Shown one piece after another: positions 20,801 to 30,500 of a DNA stretch of 64,000 bases; within the stretch, counting starts at the first letter, position 1; each line of letters opens with the position of its first letter. Source of the DNA: Streptomyces iranensis (GTDB taxonomy: Bacteria > Actinomycetota > Actinomycetes > Streptomycetales > Streptomycetaceae); assembly GCF_017874715.1 (NCBI RefSeq), contig NZ_JAGGLR010000024.1, positions 1 to 64,000 of the forward strand, in the 5' to 3' direction. The notes beneath the pieces were generated by a model. The model searched no databases and was not told the origin of the DNA. It saw only the letters and a program-made list of their open reading frames with translations. The translations under genes were made by a program, and so were the position numbers.

Positions 20801-22626
20801 ACCGCGACCAGTCCACGATCGACGGCTGGCGCTACCGGGTGTCGTGGAAGCCGCTCTCCGACGCCGCCGACGGCTCGCTGTCGGGGACGTGGCTGGTGGT
20901 GGTTCCGGCAGCCCGTGCCGGGGACCAACTCGTCTCGGAGGTTGTCACCGGGCTCGAGCGGCACGGCGCGGGTGTGGTCCCGGTCGCGGTGGACGAGCGG
21001 GACCTCGACGCGGACGCGCTGGCGGAGCGGCTGCGCGAGGTGGCAGCCGACACGCCCGAGCTGGGCGGTGTGCTGTCGCTGCTCGCCCTGGACGAGGAGC
21101 CCTGCCCGGGGCACCCGGCGCTGTCGGGCGGCTATGCGCTGACCCTGGTGCTGGTGCGGGCCATGGTGCAGGCCGACATTCCGGCCCGGTTGTGGTGCGG
21201 TACGCGCGGTGCCGTGTCGGTGGGCCGTTCGGACCGGCTCACCAGTCCGACCCAGGCCATGGTCTGGGCGCTGGGCCGGGTGGCCGGTCTTGAGCTGCCC
21301 CCGCTGTGGGGCGGTCTGGTCGATCTGCCCGAGTCGCTGGACGAGCGCGGCGCGGCGCGGCTGGCCGGTGTGCTGTCCGTCGAGGGCGGCGAGGACCAGG
21401 TCGCGGTGCGCGGCTCCGGTGTCTTCGTACGCCGTCTGGTGCGGTCCGCCCCGGCCGTCGGCGAGGAGACGTCGTGGCGGGCGCGCGGCACGGTGCTGGT
21501 CACCGGTGGCACGGGCGGGCTCGGCGGCCAGGTGGCCCGCTGGCTGGTCCGGAGCGGTGCCGAGCACCTGGTGCTGACCAGCCGCCGCGGTCTCGAGGCC
21601 GAAGGCGCCGCCGAGTTGAAGGCGGAGCTGGAGGCCATGGGCGCCGAGGTGACGGTGGCCGCGTGCGACGCGGCGGACCGCGACGCGCTCGCCGCCGTCC
21701 TGGCCGCCGTGCCGGAGCACCGGCCGCTCACCGCAGTGGTGCACGCGGCGGGTGTCACGATCGCGGCCTCCCTGCTGGAGACCGAGCTCGCGGACGCGGC
21801 CCGGGTGGTGTCGGGCAAGGTCGCGGGCGCCGTCAACCTGGACGAGCTGCTCGGCGACCGTGAGCTCGACGCGTTCGTGGTCTTCTCGTCCATCTCCGGT
21901 GTGTGGGGTGGCGGCAGCCAGGGCGTCTACGGCTCGGGCAACGCCTTCCTGGACGCGCTGGTGGAGCGGCGCCGTGCGCGGGGTCTCGCGGGCACCGCCG
22001 TCTCCTGGGGCCCGTGGGCCGAGGGCGGCATGGCCACCCGGGACGACGCCGGGGAGCAGCTGGCGCGGCGTGGACTGCCCGCGATGGCACCCCAGTTGGC
22101 GATCGCCGCTCTGGAGCGCGCGGTGGCCGGTGACGACGGTGTGGTGACGGTCGTGGACGTGGACTGGGAGCGGTTCGCGCCCTCGTTCACCGCGGTCCGC
22201 CCCAGCCCGTTGCTGAGCGACCTCGACGAGGTCCGGGCGCTGGAGACGAAGGGCGACGGTGGCGAGGGCGCCGACGCCGCCGGGGCGCAGCTGCGCGACC
22301 GGCTGAAGCCCCTCACCGAGGGCGAGCGGGACCGGGCGCTGCTCGATCTGGTGCGCAAGCACGCCGCCTCCGTGCTCGGCTACGCCTCCGCGGAGATGGT
22401 CGAGCCGAACCGGGCCTTCCGGGATCTGGGCTTCGACTCGCTGACCGCGGTCGACCTGCGCAACCGGCTGGCCGCCGAGACCGGTCTCAGCCTGCCCGCC
22501 ACGCTGGTCTTCGACTACCCCAGCGCCGGCACGCTCGCGGCGCATCTGCGCACCGAGGTGCTGGGCACCTCGTCCCCGGCGCTCGCCACCGGGTCAGGGG
22601 CCGTGGCCGGGCCCGGCGCGGACGAC
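17884..22626 (+). other. PKS module E: KS-AT(methylmalonyl)-KR(A-type)-ACP
   Basis: KS Cys206. AT GHSQG (Ser656) and YASH (757-760) indicate methylmalonyl-CoA. The KR has TGGTGGLGG (1207-1215) and Tyr1349, no LDD motif and Trp1341 eight residues before the Tyr, so A-type. It closely resembles the module A KR. ACP Ser1519. Predicted outcome: C10 methyl, C11 hydroxyl of opposite configuration class to its B-type neighbours. Confidence 0.92.
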
Positions 22627-25600
22627 GATCCCATCGCGATCGTCTCCATGAGCTGCCGCTTCCCCGGTGGGGTGCGGAGCCCGGAGGACCTGTGGCAGCT
22701 GGTCGACGGCGGCGGTGACGCCATCTCGTCCTTCCCGTCGGACCGCGGCTGGGACCTGTCGGGCATGTACGACCCGGACCCGGACCGGCCGGGCACGTTC
22801 TACGCCCGGGAAGGCGGATTCCTCTACGACGCGGGCGAGTTCGACCCCGGCTTCTTCGGGATCTCGCCCCGTGAGGCGCTGGCCACCGACCCCCAGCAGC
22901 GGCTGCTGCTGGAGACCTCGTGGGAGGCGTTCGAGCGGGCGGGCATCAACCCCGCGTCGGTGCGGGGCAGCCAGGTCGGTGTGTTCGTCGGCTTCTCGGG
23001 CTCCGGATACGGCACCAACCTGGAGACGGTGCCCGAGGACGTCGAGGGCCATCTGCTGACCGGCAACGCGGGCAGCGTGGTCTCCGGCCGTCTCGCCTAC
23101 ACCTACGGCCTGGAGGGCCCCGCCGTCACGGTGGACACCGCGTGCTCGTCCTCGCTGGTGGCCCTGCATCTGGCCTGCCAGTCGCTGCGTCAGGGCGAAT
23201 GCTCCATGGCGCTGGTGGGCGGTGTGGCGGTGATGGCCACTCCGATGGCGTTCGTCGAGTTCAGCCGGCAGGGCGGGCTCGCTCCCGACGGCCGCTGCAA
23301 GCCGTTCTCGGCGGCGGCGGACGGTACCGGCTGGAGCGAGGGCGCCGATGTGCTGCTGGTGGAGCGGCTGTCGGACGCCCGGCGCAACGGCCACCAGGTG
23401 CTGGGCATCGTGCGGGGTTCGGCCGTGAACCAGGACGGTGCGAGCAATGGCCTGACCGCGCCCAACGGCCCCTCGCAGCAGCGGGTGATCCGTCAGGCGC
23501 TGGCCAGCGCCGGGGTGTCGGCCGCCGAGGTGGACGCGGTGGAGGCACACGGTACGGGCACCTCGCTGGGTGACCCGATCGAGGCGCAGGCGCTGCTGGC
23601 CACCTACGGCAAGGAGCGGCCGGAGGGCCGCCCGCTGTGGCTGGGCGCGCTGAAGTCGAACATCGGGCACACCCAGGCCGCGTCCGGGCTCGCCGGTGTC
23701 ATCAAGATGGTCATGGCGATGCGGCACGGTGTGCTGCCGAAGATGCTGCACGTGGACGAGCCGTCACGCGAAGTGGACTGGTCGGCGGGCGAGGTGCGGC
23801 TGCTGACCGAGGCCACCGCGTGGCCGGAGACGGGGCAGCCGCGCCGGGCCGGTGTCTCCGCGTTCGGCGTGAGCGGCACCAACGCGCACACCATCATCGA
23901 GCAGGCCCCCTCGGACGGCCAGGACACGCGACCGGCCGAGGTGGCGTCTCCCGACGACCGTGGCGCGGCTCCCTGGACGCTCTCCGCCCGGAGCGCGGAC
24001 GGGCTGCGCGCCCAGGCACGGCGACTGCGGGCCCAGCTGAGCGCACGGCCGGAGCTGAGCCTGAGGGACGTCGGATACTCCCTGGTCGCCACCCGGTCGG
24101 TGTTCGAGCACCGTGCCGTGCTGACCGGCGCGGACCGTACGGAGCTGCTGCGCGGGCTCGAGGCCGTCGCCACCGGCGAGGAGGCCCCCGGGGTCGTGCG
24201 CTCGGTCGCCACTCCGACCGGGATCACCGCGTTCCTGTTCTCGGGCCAGGGCGCCCAGCGCCTGGGCATGGGGCGGGAGTTGTACGACGCCTTCCCGGTG
24301 TTCGCCCAGGCCCTGGACGAGGTGTGCGCACACCTGGACGTAACTCTGGACCGTCCGCTGAAGGACGTGATGTTCGCGGCGGAGGGCAGCGCCGATGCCG
24401 AGCTGCTGGACCGGACGGCGTTCACCCAGCCCGCGCTGTTCGCGGTCGAGGTGGCGCTGTTCCGGCTGCTGTCCGCGTGGGGCGTGGCACCGGATGTGGT
24501 GATCGGCCACTCCATCGGTGAGATCGCCGCCGCCCATGTGGCCGGGGTGTTCTCCCTGGAGGACGCCTGCACCCTGGTGGCCGCCCGTGGCCGGCTGATG
24601 GAGGCGCTGCCCGAGGGCGGCGCGATGGTCGCCATCGAGGCGTCGGAGGAGGAGGTCGCGCCGTCGCTGGCCGGGCGTGCGGCCGAGGTGGGCATCGCCG
24701 CGGTCAACAGCCACGCCTCCGTGGTCATCGCCGGTGACGAGGGAGCGGCGCTGGAGATCGCCGGACAGTGGGCGGAGCAGGGCCGCAAGACCCGCCGGCT
24801 GCGGGTCAGCCACGCGTTCCACTCGCCGCGCATGGACGCGATGCTGGCCGACTTCCGCAAGGTCGTCGAGGGACTGTCGTTCGCCCCGCCGGCCATCGCC
24901 CTGGTGTCCAATGTGACGGGCAAGTCGGCGGGCGCCGACGAGGTGTGCTCGCCGGAGTACTGGGTGCGCCACGTCCGCGAGGCGGTGCGCTTCGCGGACG
25001 GGATGCGCTCCCTGGAGAACGCGGGAGTGACCAGGTTCTTCGAGGTGGGCCCCGACGGTGTCCTCTCGGCGATGGCACGCGAGTGCCTGACGGCGGAGGA
25101 GACTTTCGCCCCCGTCGTGGTGCCCGCGCTGCGCAAGGACCGCCCGGAGGCCCAGGCCCTGACGGCGGCGCTGGCCGAACTCCACGTCCACGGCGTCACC
25201 GTGGCCTGGGAGGCCCTGTTCGCGGGCGAGGAGGTCCGGCGGGTCGAGCTGCCGACGTACGCGTTCCAGCGGCAGCGCTACTGGCTGGACGCCCCCGCGA
25301 GCGGTGCCTCCGACGCCTCCGTCTCCGCGGACGAAGGTGACGCCCGGTTCTGGGACGCGGTCGAGCGCGAGGATCTGGAGGCCCTGACCACCGCGCTGCA
25401 CGTGGACGGGAACGCCTCGCTGACCGAGGTGCTCCCCGCCCTGTCGTCCTACCGCAAGGGCCACCGCGAGCGGTCCACGGTGGACGGCTGGCGCTACCAG
25501 ATCGCCTGGACCCCGGTGTCCGAGCTCGCGGAGCGGGCGCTGACCGGGACCTGGATGGTCATCGTTCCGCGGTCGCACGCCGACGACGAGCTGGTCACCT

Positions 25601-27501
25601 CCGCGGTGGCCATGCTGGAGCGGCAGGGCGCGGAGGTGGCGCGGATCGCCCTCGACGGCGCGGCGGACATCGACCGCGCGGCGGTCGCCGGGCGACTGCG
25701 CACGGCGGCCGAGGCCGCGCCGGACGGGGCCGTCAGTGGGGTGCTCTCCCTGTTGGCCCTGGACGAGAGCCCCACCCCCGAGCACGCGGTCGTGCCACAG
25801 GGGCTCGCGCTCAACCTCGTCGCCCTGCAGGCACTCGTGGACGCCGGTGTCGAGGCCCCGCTGTGGGTGGCGACGCGGGGCGCCGTGTCGGTGACCGGAT
25901 CCGACAGCCTGCACAGCGCCGCCCAGGCGCAGATGTGGGGCCTCGGCCGGGTCGCCGGTCTGGAGCACCCCCGGCTCTGGGGCGGTCTGGTCGACCTCCC
26001 GGAGACGCTCGACGAGCGGGCCGCGGCCCGGCTGTCCGGTGTGCTGGGCGGTGGCGCGGGCGAGTTCGAGGACCAGGTGGCGGTGCGCACGTCCGGTGTG
26101 TTCACCCGGCGCCTGGTGCGGGCCACCGCGCCGCGGACCGCGGCCCGGCCGTGGAGCGCGCGCGGCTCGGTGCTGGTGACCGGCGGCACCGGGGGAGTGG
26201 GCAGCCAGGTGGCCCGGTGGCTGGCAAGCGCCGGTGCCGAGCACCTGGTGCTGACCAGCCGCCGTGGCCCGGAGGCCGACGGTGCGGCCGAACTGCGCGA
26301 CGAGCTCACCGCGTTGGGCGCGGACGTGACCATCGCGGCGTGTGACACCGCCGACCGCGAGGCCCTGGCCGCCGTACTGGCCGCCATCCCGGAGCGGTAT
26401 CCGCTGAGCGCCGTGGTACACGCGGCGGGTGTCCTGGACGACGGTGTCCTGGACGCGATGTCGGTGGAGCGGGTCGCGGGCGTGCTGCGTCCCAAGGTGG
26501 ACGGGGCCCGCAACCTGCACGAGCTGACCGAGGGCCTCGACCTCTCCGCGTTCGTGCTGTTCTCCTCGCTCGCCGGAGCCATCGGCGGCGCCGGGCAGGG
26601 CAGTTACGCGGCGGCCAACGCCTACCTCGACGCCCTGGCGCAGCAGCGCCGGGCCCAGGGCCTGGCGGCCACCTCGGTGGCCTGGGGCCCGTGGGCCGAG
26701 GGCGGCATGGCGGTCGATGGGGCGCTGGAGGACCGGCTGCGGCGCGGCGGCATGGCCGCGATGACCCCGGAGCTGGCGGTCAAGGCCCTTCAGCAGGCCC
26801 TCGACCTGCAGGAGACCCACCTGGCCGTCGCCGACCTCGACTGGGAGCGATTCGTCCCCTCCTACACCGCCGTACGGGCCAGCCGGCTGCTGGACGAGGT
26901 GCCCGAGGCGCGGCGGATCCTGGAGGCCGCGATCGGCGGTGGCACCGCCACACAGTTCGAGACCGGTGGCTCGGAGCTGCGGGAGCGGCTCGCCGGACTG
27001 TCCGAGGCGGAACAGGAACGAGCGCTGCTCGACCTGGTCACCACGCAGGTGGCGATGGTGCTGGGCTTCCCGTCGGTGGAGTCGGTCGAGTCCCAGCGGG
27101 CCTTCCGCGAACTCGGCTTCGACTCGCTGACCGCCGTCGAACTGCGCAACCGGCTCGACGCGGCGACGGGCCTGCGCCTGCCCGCGACGATCGTCTTCGA
27201 CCACCCGACGCCCGTGGCGCTCGCCCGCCGACTGCGGACCGACGTCGTGCGGGACGGGGTCTCGGCGGCCGCACCGATCCTCGGCGAACTGGACCGGATC
27301 GAGGCGGCGATGGCCACGATCTCCGCCGACGACGTGGACCGGCCGAGGATCACCACGCGCCTGCAGACGCTCCTTCTGAAGTGGGGAGAGGCGGAACAGG
27401 AATCGCCCACCTCGGGCAAGAAGGCGGTTTCGGACAAGATTCAGTCGGCGACGTCGGACGAGATCTTCGACTTCATCGACAAGGAGCTCGGGATCTCCTG
27501 A
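17884..27501 (+). CDS. Modular type I polyketide synthase (modules E and F)
   Basis: A 3205-residue bimodular synthase. The GTG start is preceded by a GGGG/AGGGG-type ribosome site and opens an N-terminal coiled-coil docking segment (DEKLLDYLKKVTADL, residues 4-18). Order: KS-AT-KR-ACP (E), KS-AT-KR-ACP (F), C-terminal docking tail ending SDEIFDFIDKELGIS. It should receive the chain from the gene before it and pass it to the gene after it, adding one methylmalonyl and one malonyl unit, each reduced to a hydroxyl. The gap to the next PKS start is 57 bp. In the second KS the conserved GVG/GAG triplet seen in its neighbours reads G-A-D (Asp1822). Confidence 0.97.
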   Translation: MAEDEKLLDYLKKVTADLRQARRRLRQVEERDREPIAIVAMSCRYPGGVRTPEELWRLVAEGGDAITEFPPDRGWDVDGFFDPDSDRSGTFSVREGGFLDAPGDFDPGFFSMSPREALATDPQQRLLLETAWEAFERAGIDPASVRGSQAGVFVGASPSGYGAGVSEMPEGVEGLLLAGNATSVVSGRVAYTLGLEGPAVTVDTACSSSLVALHWACQALRQEECSLALAGGVAVMFTPSMFVEFSRQGGLAPDGRCKAFGAGADGTGWAEGVGLLLLERLSDARRNGHPVLAVVRGSAINQDGASNGLTAPNGPSQRRVIRQALKNAGLTPAEVDAVEAHGTGTSLGDPIEAQALLATYGKERPEDKPLWLGSLKSNIGHSQAAAGVGGVIKMVMAMRNGVLPRTLHADEPSSQVDWSEGDIRLLNEPTPWPGTEQPRRAGVSSFGISGTNAHAILEQAPEPEGGEEAETEVTEGPVAWVVSGRSAAGLRAQAGRLRSFLAERPELSAADVAYSLVATRSVFEHRGVVTGADREELLERLGALAEDEVASGVTRGVADVRGRSVFVFPGQGAQWMGMAVDLLESSPVFAEAIAECETALSAYVDWSLTDVLRGVDGAPGFDRVDVVQPVLFAVMVSLARLWRSVGVEPDAVMGHSQGEIAAACVAGALSLQDAAKVVALRSQAIAAGLAGRGGMVSVGLPADRAKERIAAWDGAISVAAVNGPGSVVVSGDPKALDEMVAQLEGEEIRVRRVPVDYASHSAHVEAIREELLKVLADITPLSSEVPFYSTVSGELVDTTGLDAEYWYRNLRRTVELEATTRTLLGAGHATFIEVSPHPVLTLPVQQTVESAAAQAVVVGTLRRDEGGLERFLTSAAEVFARGTKVEWRTTLEGRGGRQAELPTYAFQRDRYWLDGFGLPTGGGVADAIGSVDERFWDVVERQDLESLAGALAVDSEAPLSAVLPALSAYHRNNRDQSTIDGWRYRVSWKPLSDAADGSLSGTWLVVVPAARAGDQLVSEVVTGLERHGAGVVPVAVDERDLDADALAERLREVAADTPELGGVLSLLALDEEPCPGHPALSGGYALTLVLVRAMVQADIPARLWCGTRGAVSVGRSDRLTSPTQAMVWALGRVAGLELPPLWGGLVDLPESLDERGAARLAGVLSVEGGEDQVAVRGSGVFVRRLVRSAPAVGEETSWRARGTVLVTGGTGGLGGQVARWLVRSGAEHLVLTSRRGLEAEGAAELKAELEAMGAEVTVAACDAADRDALAAVLAAVPEHRPLTAVVHAAGVTIAASLLETELADAARVVSGKVAGAVNLDELLGDRELDAFVVFSSISGVWGGGSQGVYGSGNAFLDALVERRRARGLAGTAVSWGPWAEGGMATRDDAGEQLARRGLPAMAPQLAIAALERAVAGDDGVVTVVDVDWERFAPSFTAVRPSPLLSDLDEVRALETKGDGGEGADAAGAQLRDRLKPLTEGERDRALLDLVRKHAASVLGYASAEMVEPNRAFRDLGFDSLTAVDLRNRLAAETGLSLPATLVFDYPSAGTLAAHLRTEVLGTSSPALATGSGAVAGPGADDDPIAIVSMSCRFPGGVRSPEDLWQLVDGGGDAISSFPSDRGWDLSGMYDPDPDRPGTFYAREGGFLYDAGEFDPGFFGISPREALATDPQQRLLLETSWEAFERAGINPASVRGSQVGVFVGFSGSGYGTNLETVPEDVEGHLLTGNAGSVVSGRLAYTYGLEGPAVTVDTACSSSLVALHLACQSLRQGECSMALVGGVAVMATPMAFVEFSRQGGLAPDGRCKPFSAAADGTGWSEGADVLLVERLSDARRNGHQVLGIVRGSAVNQDGASNGLTAPNGPSQQRVIRQALASAGVSAAEVDAVEAHGTGTSLGDPIEAQALLATYGKERPEGRPLWLGALKSNIGHTQAASGLAGVIKMVMAMRHGVLPKMLHVDEPSREVDWSAGEVRLLTEATAWPETGQPRRAGVSAFGVSGTNAHTIIEQAPSDGQDTRPAEVASPDDRGAAPWTLSARSADGLRAQARRLRAQLSARPELSLRDVGYSLVATRSVFEHRAVLTGADRTELLRGLEAVATGEEAPGVVRSVATPTGITAFLFSGQGAQRLGMGRELYDAFPVFAQALDEVCAHLDVTLDRPLKDVMFAAEGSADAELLDRTAFTQPALFAVEVALFRLLSAWGVAPDVVIGHSIGEIAAAHVAGVFSLEDACTLVAARGRLMEALPEGGAMVAIEASEEEVAPSLAGRAAEVGIAAVNSHASVVIAGDEGAALEIAGQWAEQGRKTRRLRVSHAFHSPRMDAMLADFRKVVEGLSFAPPAIALVSNVTGKSAGADEVCSPEYWVRHVREAVRFADGMRSLENAGVTRFFEVGPDGVLSAMARECLTAEETFAPVVVPALRKDRPEAQALTAALAELHVHGVTVAWEALFAGEEVRRVELPTYAFQRQRYWLDAPASGASDASVSADEGDARFWDAVEREDLEALTTALHVDGNASLTEVLPALSSYRKGHRERSTVDGWRYQIAWTPVSELAERALTGTWMVIVPRSHADDELVTSAVAMLERQGAEVARIALDGAADIDRAAVAGRLRTAAEAAPDGAVSGVLSLLALDESPTPEHAVVPQGLALNLVALQALVDAGVEAPLWVATRGAVSVTGSDSLHSAAQAQMWGLGRVAGLEHPRLWGGLVDLPETLDERAAARLSGVLGGGAGEFEDQVAVRTSGVFTRRLVRATAPRTAARPWSARGSVLVTGGTGGVGSQVARWLASAGAEHLVLTSRRGPEADGAAELRDELTALGADVTIAACDTADREALAAVLAAIPERYPLSAVVHAAGVLDDGVLDAMSVERVAGVLRPKVDGARNLHELTEGLDLSAFVLFSSLAGAIGGAGQGSYAAANAYLDALAQQRRAQGLAATSVAWGPWAEGGMAVDGALEDRLRRGGMAAMTPELAVKALQQALDLQETHLAVADLDWERFVPSYTAVRASRLLDEVPEARRILEAAIGGGTATQFETGGSELRERLAGLSEAEQERALLDLVTTQVAMVLGFPSVESVESQRAFRELGFDSLTAVELRNRLDAATGLRLPATIVFDHPTPVALARRLRTDVVRDGVSAAAPILGELDRIEAAMATISADDVDRPRITTRLQTLLLKWGEAEQESPTSGKKAVSDKIQSATSDEIFDFIDKELGIS
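22627..27501 (+). other. PKS module F: KS-AT(malonyl)-KR(B-type)-ACP
   Basis: KS Cys1754. AT GHSIG (Ser2210) and HAFH (2310-2313) indicate malonyl-CoA. KR TGGTGGVG from 2766, LDD (2851-2853), Tyr2908, so B-type. ACP Ser3081. Predicted outcome: unbranched hydroxyl unit at C8-C9. The docking tail occupies about 3130-3205. Confidence 0.92.
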
Positions 27502-27558
27502 GCTGGCGCGGTCGGTTCCCGAGGGTCGTTCCTTACTACTTCCATGGGTGACATAACA

Positions 27559-30500
27559 ATGAACGAAGAGAAGCTTCTCGACTATCTCAAGCGGGTGACC
27601 GCGGATCTCCAGCAGACTCGCCAGCGCCTGCTCGAGGCCGAGTCGGCGGACCAGGAACCGATCGCGATCGTCGCCATGAGCTGCCGGTTCCCCGGCGGGG
27701 TGAACTCTCCCGAAGACCTGTGGCGCATGGTGGCGGAGGGCACCGACGCGATCTCGGAATTCCCCATGGACCGGGGCTGGGACATCGACGCCCTCTACGA
27801 CGAGGACCCGGACCGTCCCGGCACCAGCTATACGACCGAGGGCGGTTTCCTGGAGAACGCCGACCAGTTCGACCCGGCGTTCTTCGGGATCTCGCCGCGT
27901 GAGGCGCTGTCGATGGACCCGCAGCAGCGGCTGCTGCTGGAAACCTCGTGGGAGGCGATCGAGCGGGCGGGCATCGACCCGACGTCCCTGCGCGGCAGCA
28001 GGACCGGCGTGTTCGTCGGCACCAACGGCCAGGACTACTCCATGCTCCTGCTCGGCGCGGCCGAGAGCCTGGAGGATGTCGAGGGCCACTCGGGCACCGG
28101 CAACGCGGCGAGCATCGTCTCCGGCCGGATCTCCTACACCATGGGTCTCGAGGGCCCCGCGCTCTCCGTCGACACGGCGTGCTCGTCGTCCCTCGTGGCC
28201 CTGCACCTCGCCGTTCAGGCGCTGCGTCAGCGCGAGTGCACGCTCGCGCTGGCCGGTGGCGTCACGGTGATGTCCACCCCGTCGGCGTTCGTCCAGTTCA
28301 GCAGGCAGCGCGGCTTGGCGGCGGACGGCCGGTGCAAGCCGTTCGGCGCCGCGGCCGACGGCACCGGCTGGGGCGAGGGCGTCGGCATGCTGCTCGTGGA
28401 GCGGCTGTCCGACGCCGAGCGCAACGGCCACAAGGTGCTGGCCGTCGTCCGGGGTTCGGCGATCAACCAGGACGGCGCGTCCAACGGTCTGACGGCGCCC
28501 AACGGCATCTCGCAGCAGCGGGTCATCCGCCAGGCGCTGACCAGCGCCCGGCTGTCGGCCGCCGAGGTGGACGCGGTCGAGGCGCACGGTACGGGTACGA
28601 CCCTCGGTGACCCGATCGAGGCCCAGGCGCTGATGGCCACGTACGGGCAGGACCGGCCCACCGACCAGCCGCTGTGGCTGGGCGGCATCAAGTCCAACAT
28701 CGGTCATACACAGGCCGCCGCCGGTGTCGCCGGGGTCATCAAGATGGTGATGGCCATGCGCGAGGGCGTGCTGCCGAAGACGCTCCACGCGGAGGAGCCG
28801 TCGCCGCACATCGACTGGACCGGCGGCGCCGTCTCCCTGCTGCACGAGACGGCCCCGTGGCCGGACCGGGATCACCCGCGCCGTGCCGCCGTGTCCTCGT
28901 TCGGCATGAGCGGCACCAACGCCCACACCATCCTGGAGCAGGCCCCGGAGTCCGAGGCGGCCGAGGCCACTGAGTCCGGGGCCGTCGACGGCCCGGTGGC
29001 ATGGGTCGTGTCGGGCCGTGGCGCCGAGGGGCTGCGGGCGCAGGCCGGGCAGCTCCGCGCATTCCTCACGGAGCGCCCGGAGCTGAGCACGGCGGACGTG
29101 GCGCTCTCGCTGGCCACGACGAGGTCCGCCTTCGAGCACCGGGCCGTGGTGACCGGGACCGGCCGTGAGGAACTCCTCCAGCGGCTGGAGGCGGTCGCCG
29201 AGGACACCTCCACGTCGAACGGAGTGGTGCGCGGGAGGACCGGCGACGCCGGCCGTTCGGTGTTCGTGTTCCCCGGTCAGGGGGCGCAGTGGATGGGCAT
29301 GGCGGTGGACTTGCTGGAGTCCTCGCCGGTGTTCGCCGAGGCGATGGCCGAGTGTGAGACGGCCCTGTCGGCCCATGTCGACTGGTCGCTGACGGACGTA
29401 CTGCGCGGAGCCGAGGGCGCTCCGGGCTTCGACCGGGTGGACGTGGTCCAGCCGGTGCTGTTCGCGGTGATGGTGTCGCTGGCGAGGCTGTGGCGTTCGG
29501 TGGGTGTGGAGCCGGATGCCGTCATGGGGCACAGCCAGGGCGAGATCGCCGCGGCGTGCGTGGCCGGTGCGCTCTCGCTGCAGGACGCGGCCAAGGTGGT
29601 CAGCTTGCGCTCGCAGGCCATCGCGGTGGGCCTTGCGGGCCGTGGTGGCATGGTGTCCGTCGGGCTGCCGGTCGAGCAGGTCAGGGAGCGTATCGCCGCC
29701 TGGGATGGCGCGATCTCGGTCGCCGCGGTCAACGGTCCGGGTTCCGTCGTGGTGTCCGGTGACCCGGGCGCGCTGGACGAGATGGTGGTCCGGCTGGAGG
29801 GCGAGGAGATCCGGGTTCGCCGGGTTCCGGTGGACTACGCCTCGCACTCCGCACACGTGGAGGCGATCCGCGACGAGCTGCTGAGGGTCCTCGCCGGTAT
29901 CGAGCCGCGCGCGTCCGAGGTGCCGTTCTACTCGACGGTGTCCGGCGAGCTGGTGGACACGACCGGTCTGGACGCCGAGTACTGGTACCGCAACCTGCGG
30001 CAGACCGTCGAACTGGAGGCCACCACGCGGAGGCTGCTGGACGACGGCCACTCCGTGTTCATCGAGGCCAGCCCGCACCCGGTCCTTACCCTCCCCGTGC
30101 AGCAGACGGTTGAAACCGCTGAGACGCAGGCCGTGGTCGTCGGCACGCTGCGGCGTGACGAGGGCGGTCCGGAGCGGTTCCTGAACTCCGCCGCCGAGGT
30201 GTTCGTGCGCGGCGTCACGGTGGACTGGGCCGCCCTGATCGAGGGCCGTGGCGCCCGCCGGGTCGAGCTGCCGACCTACGCCTTCCGCCGTCAGCGCTAC
30301 TGGCTGGACGTGTCGGCCGCCGAGGTGTCCGCCACCGCCGACGGCCTGGCCGCGGACGCGGTGGACGCGCGCTTCTGGGAGGCCGTGGAGCGCGAGGATC
30401 TGGAGGCGCTGGTCCGCACGCTGGAGGTGGAGGACGAGGAGCAGCAGTCGTCGCTGACGGCGCTGCTTCCCGCACTGTCGTCCTGGCGCCGTCAGCGCCG

